Below are positions 1 through 5,762 of a DNA stretch of 16,542 nt, one piece after another (position 1 is the stretch's first letter; each line of letters opens with the position of its first letter). A program made the translations under genes and the position numbers. The notes beneath the pieces were generated by a model. That model was not told the DNA's origin. It saw nothing but the letters and a program-made list of their open reading frames with translations, and did not search any database. The stretch is from Oscillospiraceae bacterium (lineage in GTDB: Bacteria; Bacillota_A; Clostridia; Oscillospirales; Oscillospiraceae): NCBI GenBank assembly GCA_017481325.1, contig JAFUPG010000060.1, positions 1 to 16,542 on the forward strand, written 5' to 3'.

Positions 1-38
1 AAAGCCCTGTGTTGCTGTTTGTTTGCCTGTTCTTTTCC

Positions 39-67
39 TTGCCAAAACCATCGCATTATGATAGAAT
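39..67 (+). promoter_or_regulatory. Putative sigma-A promoter of the first small gene
   Basis: A -35 box TTGCCA (39-44) and a -10 box TAGAAT (62-67) are separated by exactly 17 bases. They lie about 30 bases upstream of the start codon at 98, a normal distance for this promoter class. Each hexamer differs from consensus at one or two positions. This is a pattern match only. Confidence 0.6.
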
Positions 68-97
68 AGCGCAAGTGATTTACCAAGGAGAAGTATC

Positions 98-343
98 ATG
101 CTTACAAACGATGCCATTCGCACATCCCCGGACATCCGGCTTTATTCGGATGAACTTATCTCTGTGAAGTCTCTTGATGACAATGAAACATACTGGTTTT
201 CCAAAAGAGGACTTCCGTGGGGAACCCGTGAAAACAGCAGTTTTCTGAGTCATCGCAATTATACTTCAACGGACGGAATTCAGATCACCAGCGAAGCAGC
301 CGAGCAGATCATCCACCAATGGGCCAACTGCACTACAGCATAA
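98..343 (+). CDS. Small hypothetical protein (81 aa)
   Basis: This is an 81-residue soluble protein of unknown function. The start is well supported: AAGGAG (85-90) lies 7 bases before the ATG, and a 17-spaced promoter lies just upstream. The protein has no signal peptide, membrane segment or cysteine cluster. It is polar with an aromatic middle (TYWFSKRGLPWG around residues 31-42) and a short C-terminal helix-like stretch (SEAAEQIIHQW). I do not recognise a family. It stands alone, with a strong terminator 200 bases downstream. The following stretch does not look coding, so the gene is probably monocistronic. Codon use is less GC-biased than in the metabolic genes further right, consistent with an accessory origin. 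It could also be the remnant of a longer protein, since nothing in it marks a catalytic site. Confidence 0.6.
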   Translation: MLTNDAIRTSPDIRLYSDELISVKSLDDNETYWFSKRGLPWGTRENSSFLSHRNYTSTDGIQITSEAAEQIIHQWANCTTA

Positions 344-540
344 AGCTCTTATCCGTTAGCGGGGGTTCGAATCGCTTTACGGAAAATGCGGATTTTCAAA
401 AATATATATTTAGTTCAAAAGCAAAAATGACCGATTTTAAGGTTATGCAAAAGTCAAAAAGTCGTTGCGGCTCTAAGCAAATTCGGATTTGGTGGTCTCT
501 TGAGTTTGGTAAAAAATATAGATTAAGTTCAAAAACGCCA
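344..540 (+). other. AT-rich non-coding stretch with a tRNA T-arm-like hairpin
   Basis: I see no credible gene here. A 91-codon open frame crosses it, but it overlaps the preceding gene, has no ribosome binding site and runs through the terminator palindrome. At 352-383 a hairpin can form (TCCGT/ACGGA and AGCG/CGCT arms with a small internal loop) whose loop carries GGGGTTCGAAT, reminiscent of a tRNA T-arm. The flanking bases do not make a proper T-stem or acceptor end, so this is at most a tRNA remnant. Two imperfect AT-rich copies ending in AGTTCAAAA occur at about 398-420 and 511-534. Confidence 0.4.
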
Positions 541-584
541 GAAAAGAAACACCCTTTGTCTACCGACAAAGGGTGTTTCTTTTC
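541..584 (+). terminator. Strong intrinsic terminator, 20-bp perfect stem
   Basis: Arms 541-560 and 565-584 are perfectly complementary over 20 bases around a TACC loop. The A-rich left foot and T-rich right foot (TTTCTTTT) make it usable in both directions. It ends transcription from the small gene at 98-343 and insulates the hairpin array that follows. Confidence 0.85.
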
Positions 585-587
585 AAC

Positions 588-763
588 GAAATAAATCCCT
601 TTCGGGATTTGTGAAATGCACGACCTGCGTGAAATACGCCTACGGCGTGTGAAATGCCTGCGGGCGTGAGTGGATTTATTTCATTTCACATTCGGTGGTA
701 CACCGAATATTTCACAATGACCGCAGGTCATTATTTCACATCCGAAGGATATTTCACTTCACA
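588..763 (+). repeat. Fold-back array of mini-hairpins with GTGAAAT/ATTTCAC linkers
   Basis: This non-coding stretch is a series of short perfect hairpins separated by a 7-base linker. In the left half the linker reads GTGAAAT (611-617, 629-635, 649-655). In the right half it reads as the reverse complement ATTTCAC (683-689, 709-715, 733-739, 751-757). The hairpins include AAATCCC/GGGATTT (593-610), ACGCC/GGCGT (636-648), GCC/GGC (656-665), ATTCGGTG/CACCGAAT (690-708), AATGACC/GGTCATT (716-732) and ATCC/GGAT (740-750). In addition 588-598 pairs with 672-682. The whole can therefore fold back on itself with side hairpins. It lies between a terminator and a promoter, so it may not be transcribed from its left neighbour. 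I do not recall an established name for this element. Confidence 0.8.
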
Positions 764-786
764 TTTTGGCATTGCTGATATATAAT
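758..786 (+). promoter_or_regulatory. Putative promoter using the edge of the hairpin array
   Basis: TTCACA (758-763, one mismatch from TTGACA) and a consensus TATAAT (781-786) are separated by 17 bases and lie 22 bases before the start codon at 809. The -35 box is formed by the last, shortened copy of the ATTTCAC linker of the hairpin array. Confidence 0.65.
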
Positions 787-808
787 TATTGCTGTAAGAG
801 GTGGTTTT

Positions 809-1138
809 ATGAGATTATATAGACCCGTTGGACAAGTAGAGTTGGATTTGATTGCAAGCACTAATTATAAGGAATATCCTCCAAGACTTCCTGAACAACC
901 TATCTTTTATCCTGTTCTAAACGAAAAATACGCCCGAGAAATTGCGGAAAAATGGAACAAGAAATCTGCCGATTCGGGATATGCAGGATATGTTACAACC
1001 TTTGAAATTGACGATGCCTATATTTCTCAATTTGATATTCAAACAGTAGGGGCAAGTTATCACCAAGAATTCTGGATTCCTGCGGAGGATTTGGCGGAAT
1101 TTAATCGTCATATCATAGGCAAGATTGAAGTCATTTGA
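809..1138 (+). CDS. Small protein of the 'ADP-ribosylation/crystallin J1'-labelled family (109 aa)
   Basis: This is a compact cytoplasmic protein of 109 residues. The N-terminus LYRPVGQVELDLI, the central PRLPEQPIFYPVLNEKYA and the C-terminal FWIPAEDLAEFN...IVGK-like segment resemble short bacterial proteins that databases often label 'ADP-ribosylation/crystallin J1'. This assignment is from memory and that label is weakly founded: the protein is far shorter than an ADP-ribosylglycohydrolase and lacks its aspartate-rich metal sites. No enzymatic function can be claimed. The start is supported by AGAGGTGG a few bases upstream and by a 17-spaced promoter ending 22 bases before it. The gene is monocistronic, between a hairpin array upstream and a strong terminator downstream. 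It is clearly more AT-rich than the metabolic genes in this window, which suggests horizontal acquisition. Confidence 0.75.
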   Translation: MRLYRPVGQVELDLIASTNYKEYPPRLPEQPIFYPVLNEKYAREIAEKWNKKSADSGYAGYVTTFEIDDAYISQFDIQTVGASYHQEFWIPAEDLAEFNRHIIGKIEVI

Positions 1139-1201
1139 CTATTCAAGCACCTTTTTGCTTTTCTTACCTGCATTTACGCACCGTTATACTGCTCTTTCGC
1201 A

Positions 1202-1245
1202 GCAAAAAGATCCTTTTGTCAAACAACAAAAGGATCTTTTTTTGC
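1202..1245 (+). terminator. Intrinsic terminator after the 109-aa gene
   Basis: A 16-bp perfect stem (1204-1219 with 1226-1241) encloses a 6-base loop and ends in a run of seven T (1237-1243). The flanking GC pairs extend it if two T bulge out. It lies 65 bases after the stop codon at 1138, and the second hairpin array follows directly. Confidence 0.85.
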
Positions 1246-1386
1246 GTGATGCGTTCCTTGCGGAACGAGATGCGCACTGTGTGCGTGATGCACACCTTTG
1301 GTGCGCAGGTGGAACGCATTGCATCACTTATCACAGCGAAGCGACATCAGGTATCAGTGCAGCACCATGGTGCCTCGGACTGTGAC
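1246..1386 (+). repeat. Second fold-back hairpin array, GTGATGC/GCATCAC linkers
   Basis: This non-coding stretch has the same architecture as the array at 588-763 but a different linker. Sense copies GTGATGC (1246-1252), GAGATGC (1267-1273) and GTGATGC (1285-1291) occupy the left half. Antisense forms GCATCAC (1321-1327), TTATCAC (1328-1334) and looser GACATCAG/GTATCAG copies (about 1343-1357) occupy the right half. Hairpins between them are CGTTCC/GGAACG (1252-1267), CGCAC/GTGCG (1273-1285), CACC/GGTG (1293-1303) and the 12-base palindrome GCACCATGGTGC (1362-1373). The left foot GTGATGCGTTCC pairs with GGAACGCA...TCAC (1311-1327). With the terminator before it and the promoter after it, it fills the 312-base gap between genes. 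Confidence 0.75.
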
Positions 1387-1415
1387 TTGCAAAGAGCGTG
1401 TTTCTGTGCTATAGT
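1387..1415 (+). promoter_or_regulatory. Putative promoter of the DUF4279 gene
   Basis: TTGCAA (1387-1392) and TATAGT (1410-1415) are 17 bases apart and about 35 bases upstream of the start codon at 1451. The -35 box begins immediately after the end of the second hairpin array, mirroring the arrangement at 758-786. Confidence 0.6.
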
Positions 1416-1450
1416 AAAAACAGTAGATTCAATCAGTGGGGGAAAACCGA

Positions 1451-1873
1451 ATGAGGGAAAACAGCTGCTATACCTATTTCGCAATCGAAGGAGATTTCGA
1501 TCCGGATCGGGCGACGGAGCTTCTGGGACTCCAGCCCTATAGGACTCGCAAAATCGGTGATCTGCGGCGAGATGGCCGTCCTTTTGAAGCTGCTTGCTGG
1601 GAATTTGGACGCTGCGATGAGTACGATGTCTATACGGAAAACCAGATGCACCGCACGATCGAACCTCTTCTGGATAAAATAGAACTCCTGAACAAAATTC
1701 GCATGGAGAATCAGGTTGATTTTTCGCTGCTTATTGTCCCTACGATTGCGGCCGAAAGTATTTACCCCTGTCTTGATCCCTCTCTGGAAGTCATTGATTT
1801 TTGTCATGCAACCAGAACGCATATTGTGATCGACTTATACATTTCAACCGATGATAACACACAGCAGACATAA
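1451..1873 (+). CDS. DUF4279 family protein (140 aa)
   Basis: This is a 140-residue cytoplasmic protein matching the DUF4279 pattern: an N-terminal strand (SCYTYFAIEG), then DFDPDRATELLGLQP with the 'ldp..it.lLgl.Pt' signature, a KIGD turn, a conserved tryptophan (ACWEFG around residue 52) and a C-terminal strand HIVIDLYIST, as in the family's usual 'l.iDlY' end. The molecular function of DUF4279 proteins is not established as far as I know. An upstream in-frame GTG at 1436 would add five residues, but it falls inside the purine-rich GGGGGAAAA ribosome binding region, so the ATG at 1451 is preferred. A lipoprotein gene follows after 28 bases and is probably co-transcribed. The gene is preceded by its own promoter and a fold-back hairpin array. 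Confidence 0.85.
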   Translation: MRENSCYTYFAIEGDFDPDRATELLGLQPYRTRKIGDLRRDGRPFEAACWEFGRCDEYDVYTENQMHRTIEPLLDKIELLNKIRMENQVDFSLLIVPTIAAESIYPCLDPSLEVIDFCHATRTHIVIDLYISTDDNTQQT

Positions 1874-1901
1874 TAGAAATCCGGAAAGGAGATATGTGCC
1901 T

Positions 1902-2360
1902 ATGAAAAAACTGTTTTGCCTGATGCTCTCCGTTCTGCTTCTGCTGCTCAGTGCCTGCGGCTCTGCTGCGGAAAGCACCCAGCCCTCCACGGAAGAGACC
2001 GAGCTGCCGGTGATCCTTTCCCGGCAGGATAATTTCAAATGCCACGTGGAATACGGTGAGGAAAAGCTGGAAATCCGGGATGCCGCCGCAAAAGAGCTGT
2101 ATCAACTGGTCAGCCGTTCCCTTTCCGAGCATGCCTATGTCAGCGATCTGCAGGAGGTGGACTCCGTACGCCTTGCCTTCTATGCCTCCGATCAGGACTA
2201 CCCCTTCCAGCAGCAGGAGGAGAACGATGAAACCTACACGGTTTACGCCGATGGTCTGATCGCCTCTTCTCGATACCCCTATCTTTCAGAGCCTTTCTAT
2301 TTCAAATCCACCCCGGAGTTGTTTACCCAGGTGATGGAATATGTTGAAAAAGCAAACTGA
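1902..2360 (+). CDS. Small hypothetical lipoprotein (152 aa)
   Basis: The protein is predicted to be exported and lipid-anchored. It begins MKKLFCLML, continues with a leucine-rich hydrophobic stretch, and has the lipobox LSAC with the lipidated cysteine at residue 19. A Ser/Thr/Glu-rich linker follows (residues 20-36). The remaining 115 residues are acidic, with alternating aromatic and charged positions, and I assign no family. An in-frame ATG exists at 1851, but the start at 1902 is chosen because AAAGGAGA lies about 10 bases upstream and because the signal peptide begins exactly there. The upstream extension would also overlap the DUF4279 gene and bury the signal sequence. It is likely in one transcript with the DUF4279 gene. 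Base composition is richer in GC than the genes before 1140. The transcript ends at a terminator shared with proC. Confidence 0.85.
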   Translation: MKKLFCLMLSVLLLLLSACGSAAESTQPSTEETELPVILSRQDNFKCHVEYGEEKLEIRDAAAKELYQLVSRSLSEHAYVSDLQEVDSVRLAFYASDQDYPFQQQEENDETYTVYADGLIASSRYPYLSEPFYFKSTPELFTQVMEYVEKAN

Positions 2361-2367
2361 ACGCTAA

Positions 2368-2403
2368 AAAAGGAGACCCTTCTCAGAGAAGGCGTCTCCT
2401 TTT
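2368..2403. terminator. Bidirectional terminator between the lipoprotein gene and proC
   Basis: AAAAGGAGAC (2368-2377) pairs with GTCTCCTTTT (2394-2403), and CCTTC (2378-2382) with GAAGG (2388-2392). One C is bulged (2393) and the loop is short. An A-run on one side and a T-run on the other let it serve the plus-strand lipoprotein gene (stop at 2360) and the minus-strand proC (stop at 2408). Confidence 0.85.
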
Positions 2404-2407
2404 GTTC

Positions 2408-3205
2408 TTATTCTCCCAACTCTTTGTTTCGCTGATAGGCTGCGCAGACCGCCTCCTGAGCGGCGGAGCGGAAGCCGCCCCTCTCCAGGGCACAGACACC
2501 GGCAATGGTGCTGCCGCCGGGAGAGCAGACCTCATCCTTCAGCTGTCCCGGATGCTTGCTGCTCTTCAGCACTGTCTCTGCGGCACCGGAGAGCATCTGG
2601 GCAGCCAGAGTCATGGCGGTGCTTCTGGGCAGGCCGCAGGCTACGCCGCCGTCGGCAAGAGCTTCAATAAACAGATAGGCAAAGGCAGGGCCGCAGCCGC
2701 TGACAGAGCCTGCTGCGTCCATCAGCCCCTCCTCCAGGGGGAAAACCAGACCTGCGGCGGCGAGGATCTGCTCCAATTCAGCGCAATCCTCTTTTGTGGC
2801 ATGGCCGTTGGCACAGTAGGGGACAGTGCCCTTGCCGAAACGGCAGGGAGTGTTGGGCATGATGCGCAGCACAGCGCAGGCGCAGCCGGCCATCTGTTCG
2901 ATCTTCCCTGTGGTCAGCCCGGCCGCCATGGATACCAGCACAAATCGATCCCGGCGCTGCTGCAGCACCGGGGCGATCTCCTCAAAGAGTCCACGCATTT
3001 TTTGCGGTTTGACCCCCAGGAAAATGATATCCGCACGTTCTGCCAGTTCCCGGTTACTTACGGGGCTTCCGCCGTAAGCGTCGGCAAAGTCCTGCGCCTT
3101 TTCAAGGGTGCGGCTGCTGAGCAGAATGTCCTTGGTGTAGGTCAGAGCGTTGCAGGCCAGGGCGCCGCCCATGTTTCCTACGCCGATAAATCCGATTTTC
3201 TTCAT
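2408..3205 (-). CDS. proC: Pyrroline-5-carboxylate reductase
   Basis: ProC catalyses the last step of proline synthesis, NAD(P)H-dependent reduction of 1-pyrroline-5-carboxylate, in the cytoplasm. The 265-residue protein starts with the Rossmann motif GFIGVGNMGGAL. It then shows the family landmarks VKPQ, MPNTPC, SGCGPAFAYLFIEALADGG (usual form SGSGPAY) and PGGSTIAGVCALE near the C-terminus. Its length is normal for the family. The frame is open further upstream, but the start at 3205 is chosen because GAGGTGA lies 6-7 bases before it and because MKKIGFIG is the standard N-terminus. The longer version would run into proA. It begins 10 bases after the proA stop codon, so it is the third gene of a proBAC operon, and it ends at a shared bidirectional terminator. 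Confidence 0.95.
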   Translation of the reverse strand: MKKIGFIGVGNMGGALACNALTYTKDILLSSRTLEKAQDFADAYGGSPVSNRELAERADIIFLGVKPQKMRGLFEEIAPVLQQRRDRFVLVSMAAGLTTGKIEQMAGCACAVLRIMPNTPCRFGKGTVPYCANGHATKEDCAELEQILAAAGLVFPLEEGLMDAAGSVSGCGPAFAYLFIEALADGGVACGLPRSTAMTLAAQMLSGAAETVLKSSKHPGQLKDEVCSPGGSTIAGVCALERGGFRSAAQEAVCAAYQRNKELGE

Positions 3206-3215
3206 GGCTTTCACC

Positions 3216-4448
3216 TCAGCGGATCTGTCCGTTGCCACGGACGATGTATTTATATGCGCACAGCTCCCGCAGCCCCATAGGGCCTCTGGCGTGAAGCTTC
3301 TGGGTGGAGATGCCCATCTCGCAGCCCAGACCGAACTCGCCGCCGTCCGTAAAACGTGTGGAGGCATTTACATAGACCGCAGCGCTGTCCACGGTTCGGG
3401 TGAATTTGGCCGCGGCGGCCGGATCGGCGGTGATAATGGCCTCGCTGTGGCCGGTGGAGTGGGCTGCAATGTGCGCCAGAGCCTCATCCAGGCTTTCTAC
3501 CACCTTAACCCCCAGAATATAGTCTAAAAATTCGGTGTCAAAATCCGCTGCCCCTGCCGCTGTGCCGCCGCAGAGGGGCAGCGCCTGCTCACAGGCACGG
3601 AACATAACCCGGTCTCCCAGGCGCTCCTTCATCCGGGGCAGGAAAGTCGCAGCCACATCCCGGTGCACCAGGCAGACCTCGCAGGCATTGCAAACCGAGG
3701 GACGGCTGGTCTTGGCATTGTCCAGGATCTTCAACGCCATGTCCAAATCGGCGGCACGGTCGATGTAGATGTGGCAGATTCCCGTTCCGGTCTGAATACA
3801 GGGGACTTTGGCATTTTCCGTGCAGGCACGGATCAAACCGGCACCGCCCCGGGGGATCAGCAGGTCAATGTAGCCCACGCCCAGCATCAGCTCCGTTGCG
3901 CTCTGCCGGGTGGTGTCTTCGATTTGCTGGATCAGGTCGGCGTCCAGTCCGGCCTGCAGCAAGCCCGCCTTCAAAGCCTTCACAATGGCAGCGGCGGAGC
4001 CATGGGCCTCCTTGCCGCCCCGGAGGATGCAGGCATTGCCGCTCTTGATGCAAAGGGCGGCGGCATCGGAGGTCACATTGGGGCGGCTCTCGTAGATAAT
4101 GGCGATCACGCCCAGAGGTGCTGCGGTTTTTTCGATGATCAGGCCATTGGGGCGCTCCTCCCGTGCCAGCACAGCGCCGACAGGATCGGGCAGCGCCGCC
4201 ACCTGGCGAATGCCCTCAGCCATGGCGGCGATCCTCGCCTCGCTGAGCGCCAGACGATCCAGCATCACCGTGGACACGCTGCCCTTGGCGGCCTCCAGAT
4301 CCAGCTTATTTGCCTGCAAAATAGAAGAAGTGTGGCTAATCAGCGCCTCTGCCATGGCAAACAGCGCCTGATTTTTCTGTTCGGTGGAGCAAAGTGCCAG
4401 ACCGGGTGCGGCGGCCTTGGCCTGTTGCATCTGTTCTAAGGTCGTCAT
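3216..4448 (-). CDS. proA: Glutamate-5-semialdehyde dehydrogenase (gamma-glutamyl phosphate reductase)
   Basis: ProA reduces the gamma-glutamyl phosphate made by ProB to glutamate-5-semialdehyde with NADPH, the second step of proline synthesis. The 410-residue protein has the aldehyde-dehydrogenase fold landmarks of this family: [20 protein letters not shown] (residues 118-137), ILRGGKEA (141-148), the catalytic cysteine in RPSVCNACE (C253), and a C-terminal [21 protein letters not shown] followed by GPMGLREL. The length is typical. The start ATG overlaps the proB stop codon (ATGA, 4 bases), and GGGAGGA lies 7 bases before it inside the proB tail, indicating translational coupling. ProA and ProB usually channel the labile phosphate intermediate, in keeping with this coupling. 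Confidence 0.97.
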   Translation of the reverse strand: MTTLEQMQQAKAAAPGLALCSTEQKNQALFAMAEALISHTSSILQANKLDLEAAKGSVSTVMLDRLALSEARIAAMAEGIRQVAALPDPVGAVLAREERPNGLIIEKTAAPLGVIAIIYESRPNVTSDAAALCIKSGNACILRGGKEAHGSAAAIVKALKAGLLQAGLDADLIQQIEDTTRQSATELMLGVGYIDLLIPRGGAGLIRACTENAKVPCIQTGTGICHIYIDRAADLDMALKILDNAKTSRPSVCNACEVCLVHRDVAATFLPRMKERLGDRVMFRACEQALPLCGGTAAGAADFDTEFLDYILGVKVVESLDEALAHIAAHSTGHSEAIITADPAAAAKFTRTVDSAAVYVNASTRFTDGGEFGLGCEMGISTQKLHARGPMGLRELCAYKYIVRGNGQIR

Positions 4449-5218
4449 GGATTCTTCCTCCCTTGAAAGCGTGTGCCTACGGCCTTGCCCTCGGCAATAT
4501 CATAGAGCAGCTCCGGGGCAGCGCCGTTGGCGATGACCATGTCGATCCCGGCCTCCATGGCCATTCCCGCAGCACGCAGCTTGGTGGCCATGCCGCCGGT
4601 ACCCAGGGCAGAGCCGCTGCCTCCGGCCAATGCCAGAATCTCAGGGGTCAACTCCTCCACATAGGGGATCAGCTTTGCAGCTGCCTCATTGTGAGGGTCG
4701 GCGGTGTAGAGGCCGTCAATATCCGACAGCAGCACCAGCAGATCCGCCCCGGCGCTGACCGCCACAATGGCAGACAGGGTGTCATTGTCGCCAATGACGA
4801 TCTCCTCCGTGGCTACGGTGTCGTTCTCGTTGAGGATGGGCAGCGCACCCCATTCCAGCAGACGGAAAAGGGTGTTGTGGAAATTCTCCCGGCGCTTGGG
4901 GTCGGAGACATCGCTGCCGGTCAGAAGAATCTGCGCCACGGTGTGGTGATATTCGGAAAATAGCTTGTCATAGACGTACATCAGCTCGCACTGTCCCACA
5001 GCGGCGGCGGCCTGCTTGCCGGGGACATCCGAAGGCCGTTCCTGCAGCCCCAGCTTGCCCACGCCCATGCCAATGGCACCGGAGGACACCAGCAAAATCT
5101 CGTGTCCTGCGTTTTTCAGGTCGCTGAGCACCTTGCAAAGGAGCTCCACCCGGCGGATGTTCAGCCGTCCGCCGGCATGTGCCAGGGTGGAAGTGCCCAC
5201 TTTTACGACGATTCTCAT
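4445..5218 (-). CDS. proB: Glutamate 5-kinase, short form without PUA domain
   Basis: ProB phosphorylates L-glutamate with ATP to gamma-glutamyl phosphate, the committed and usually proline-inhibited step of proline synthesis. The 257-residue protein is an amino-acid-kinase domain with KVGTST at the N-terminus, [39 protein letters not shown] and GTGGMATK. It ends shortly after this domain, so the C-terminal PUA domain present in the roughly 367-residue E. coli enzyme is absent. Two ATGs occur in frame at 5224 and 5218. The second is preferred because GGAGGG (5225-5230) lies directly against the first but 6 bases from the second. The gene is first in the proBAC operon, with a promoter at 5241-5269. 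Confidence 0.95.
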   Translation of the reverse strand: MRIVVKVGTSTLAHAGGRLNIRRVELLCKVLSDLKNAGHEILLVSSGAIGMGVGKLGLQERPSDVPGKQAAAAVGQCELMYVYDKLFSEYHHTVAQILLTGSDVSDPKRRENFHNTLFRLLEWGALPILNENDTVATEEIVIGDNDTLSAIVAVSAGADLLVLLSDIDGLYTADPHNEAAAKLIPYVEELTPEILALAGGSGSALGTGGMATKLRAAGMAMEAGIDMVIANGAAPELLYDIAEGKAVGTRFQGRKNP

Positions 5219-5240
5219 AATCATCCCTCCAATTTTTCAC

Positions 5241-5269
5241 ATTGTACCAAATTGTCTGCCGTATTGCAA
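5241..5269 (-). promoter_or_regulatory. Putative promoter of proBAC
   Basis: On the minus strand TTGCAA (5264-5269) and TACAAT (5241-5246) are spaced by 17 bases. The predicted transcript start lies about 15 bases before the proB start codon, leaving too short a leader for a T-box or riboswitch. Confidence 0.65.
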
Positions 5270-5286
5270 TGTGCAAAAAGAAAAAA

Positions 5287-5316
5287 TTGACAAAAGGGGT
5301 TCAGGAGGGCTATAAT
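5287..5316 (+). promoter_or_regulatory. Strong putative promoter of ridA
   Basis: A perfect TTGACA (5287-5292) and a perfect TATAAT (5311-5316) are separated by 18 bases, about 30 bases before the ridA start codon. The promoter is back to back with the proBAC promoter, with only some 17 bases between their -35 boxes. Confidence 0.85.
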
Positions 5317-5344
5317 AAAGAAAAAACAACAGGAGGAAATCACT

Positions 5345-5716
5345 ATGGAAAAAGTATTCACCGAGAAAGCTCCGGCCGCTATCGGCCCCTACAGCCAGGC
5401 CATGAAGACCGGCAACCTGCTCTACACTTCCGGACAGATCCCCATTGATCCCGCTACAGGCAATGTGGAAGCTGCCGACATCACCGGCCAGACCGAGCAG
5501 GTCATGCAGAACCTGAAGGCCGTGCTGGAAGCCGCCGGCACTTCCTTCGATAAGGCGCTCAAGACCCTCTGCTTCCTGACGGACATGGGCAATTTCGCCG
5601 CCTTCAACGAGGTCTATGCCAAGTACTTTACCTCCAAGCCTGCCCGTTCCTGTGTGGCGGTTTCCGCTCTGCCCAAGGGCGTTCTGGTAGAGGTCGAGGT
5701 CGTCGCCGAGCTGTAA
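5345..5716 (+). CDS. ridA: RidA family reactive intermediate/imine deaminase
   Basis: RidA (YjgF/YER057c/UK114) proteins hydrolyse reactive enamine/imine intermediates released by PLP enzymes such as threonine dehydratase, protecting other enzymes from damage. They act as trimers in the cytoplasm. The 123-residue protein has the usual length and landmarks: AAIGPYSQAMKTGNLLYTSGQIPIDP at the N-terminus, QNLKAVLEAAGTSFD in the middle, and PARSCVAVSALPKGVLVEVEVVA at the C-terminus. The latter includes the arginine (PAR) that binds the substrate carboxylate and the glutamate near the end used in deaminases. AGGAGG lies 8 bases before the ATG. It diverges from proB, a functionally related setting since both concern amino-acid metabolism. 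It appears monocistronic, with a terminator directly downstream. Confidence 0.95.
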   Translation: MEKVFTEKAPAAIGPYSQAMKTGNLLYTSGQIPIDPATGNVEAADITGQTEQVMQNLKAVLEAAGTSFDKALKTLCFLTDMGNFAAFNEVYAKYFTSKPARSCVAVSALPKGVLVEVEVVAEL

Positions 5717-5727
5717 ACAGAATCGCA

Positions 5728-5757
5728 AAAAAGCTGCCTCCCTTGAGGCAGCTTTTT
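5728..5757. terminator. Bidirectional terminator between ridA and feoB
   Basis: AAAAAGCTGCCTC (5728-5740) and GAGGCAGCTTTTT (5745-5757) form a perfect 13-bp stem with a CCTT loop. It lies 11 bases after the ridA stop and 5 bases before the end of the convergent feoB, so it serves both. Confidence 0.9.
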
Positions 5758-5762
5758 CTGTC

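Noticed and set aside
340..400. A complete tRNA gene around GGGGTTCGAAT
   Set aside because: The bases flanking the T-loop-like sequence do not form a five-pair T-stem, there is no acceptor stem partner or CCA-like end, and the upstream part overlaps a coding region.
319..594. A 91-codon plus-strand open frame after the first gene
   Set aside because: It overlaps the preceding gene, has no ribosome binding site, and its C-terminal third is the perfect terminator palindrome.
588..763. CRISPR array
   Set aside because: The constant 7-base units are far too short, spacers are themselves palindromic, and the unit orientation flips midway; there are no cas genes.
1125..1542. Two plus-strand open frames across the second hairpin array
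   Set aside because: They read through a terminator and the palindromic array and into the DUF4279 gene in another frame, so they are accidental.
3206..3367. N-terminal extension of proC with the frame open to 3367
   Set aside because: It would overlap proA, adds a sequence with no family similarity, and the start at 3205 has a good ribosome binding site and the standard MKKIGFIG N-terminus.
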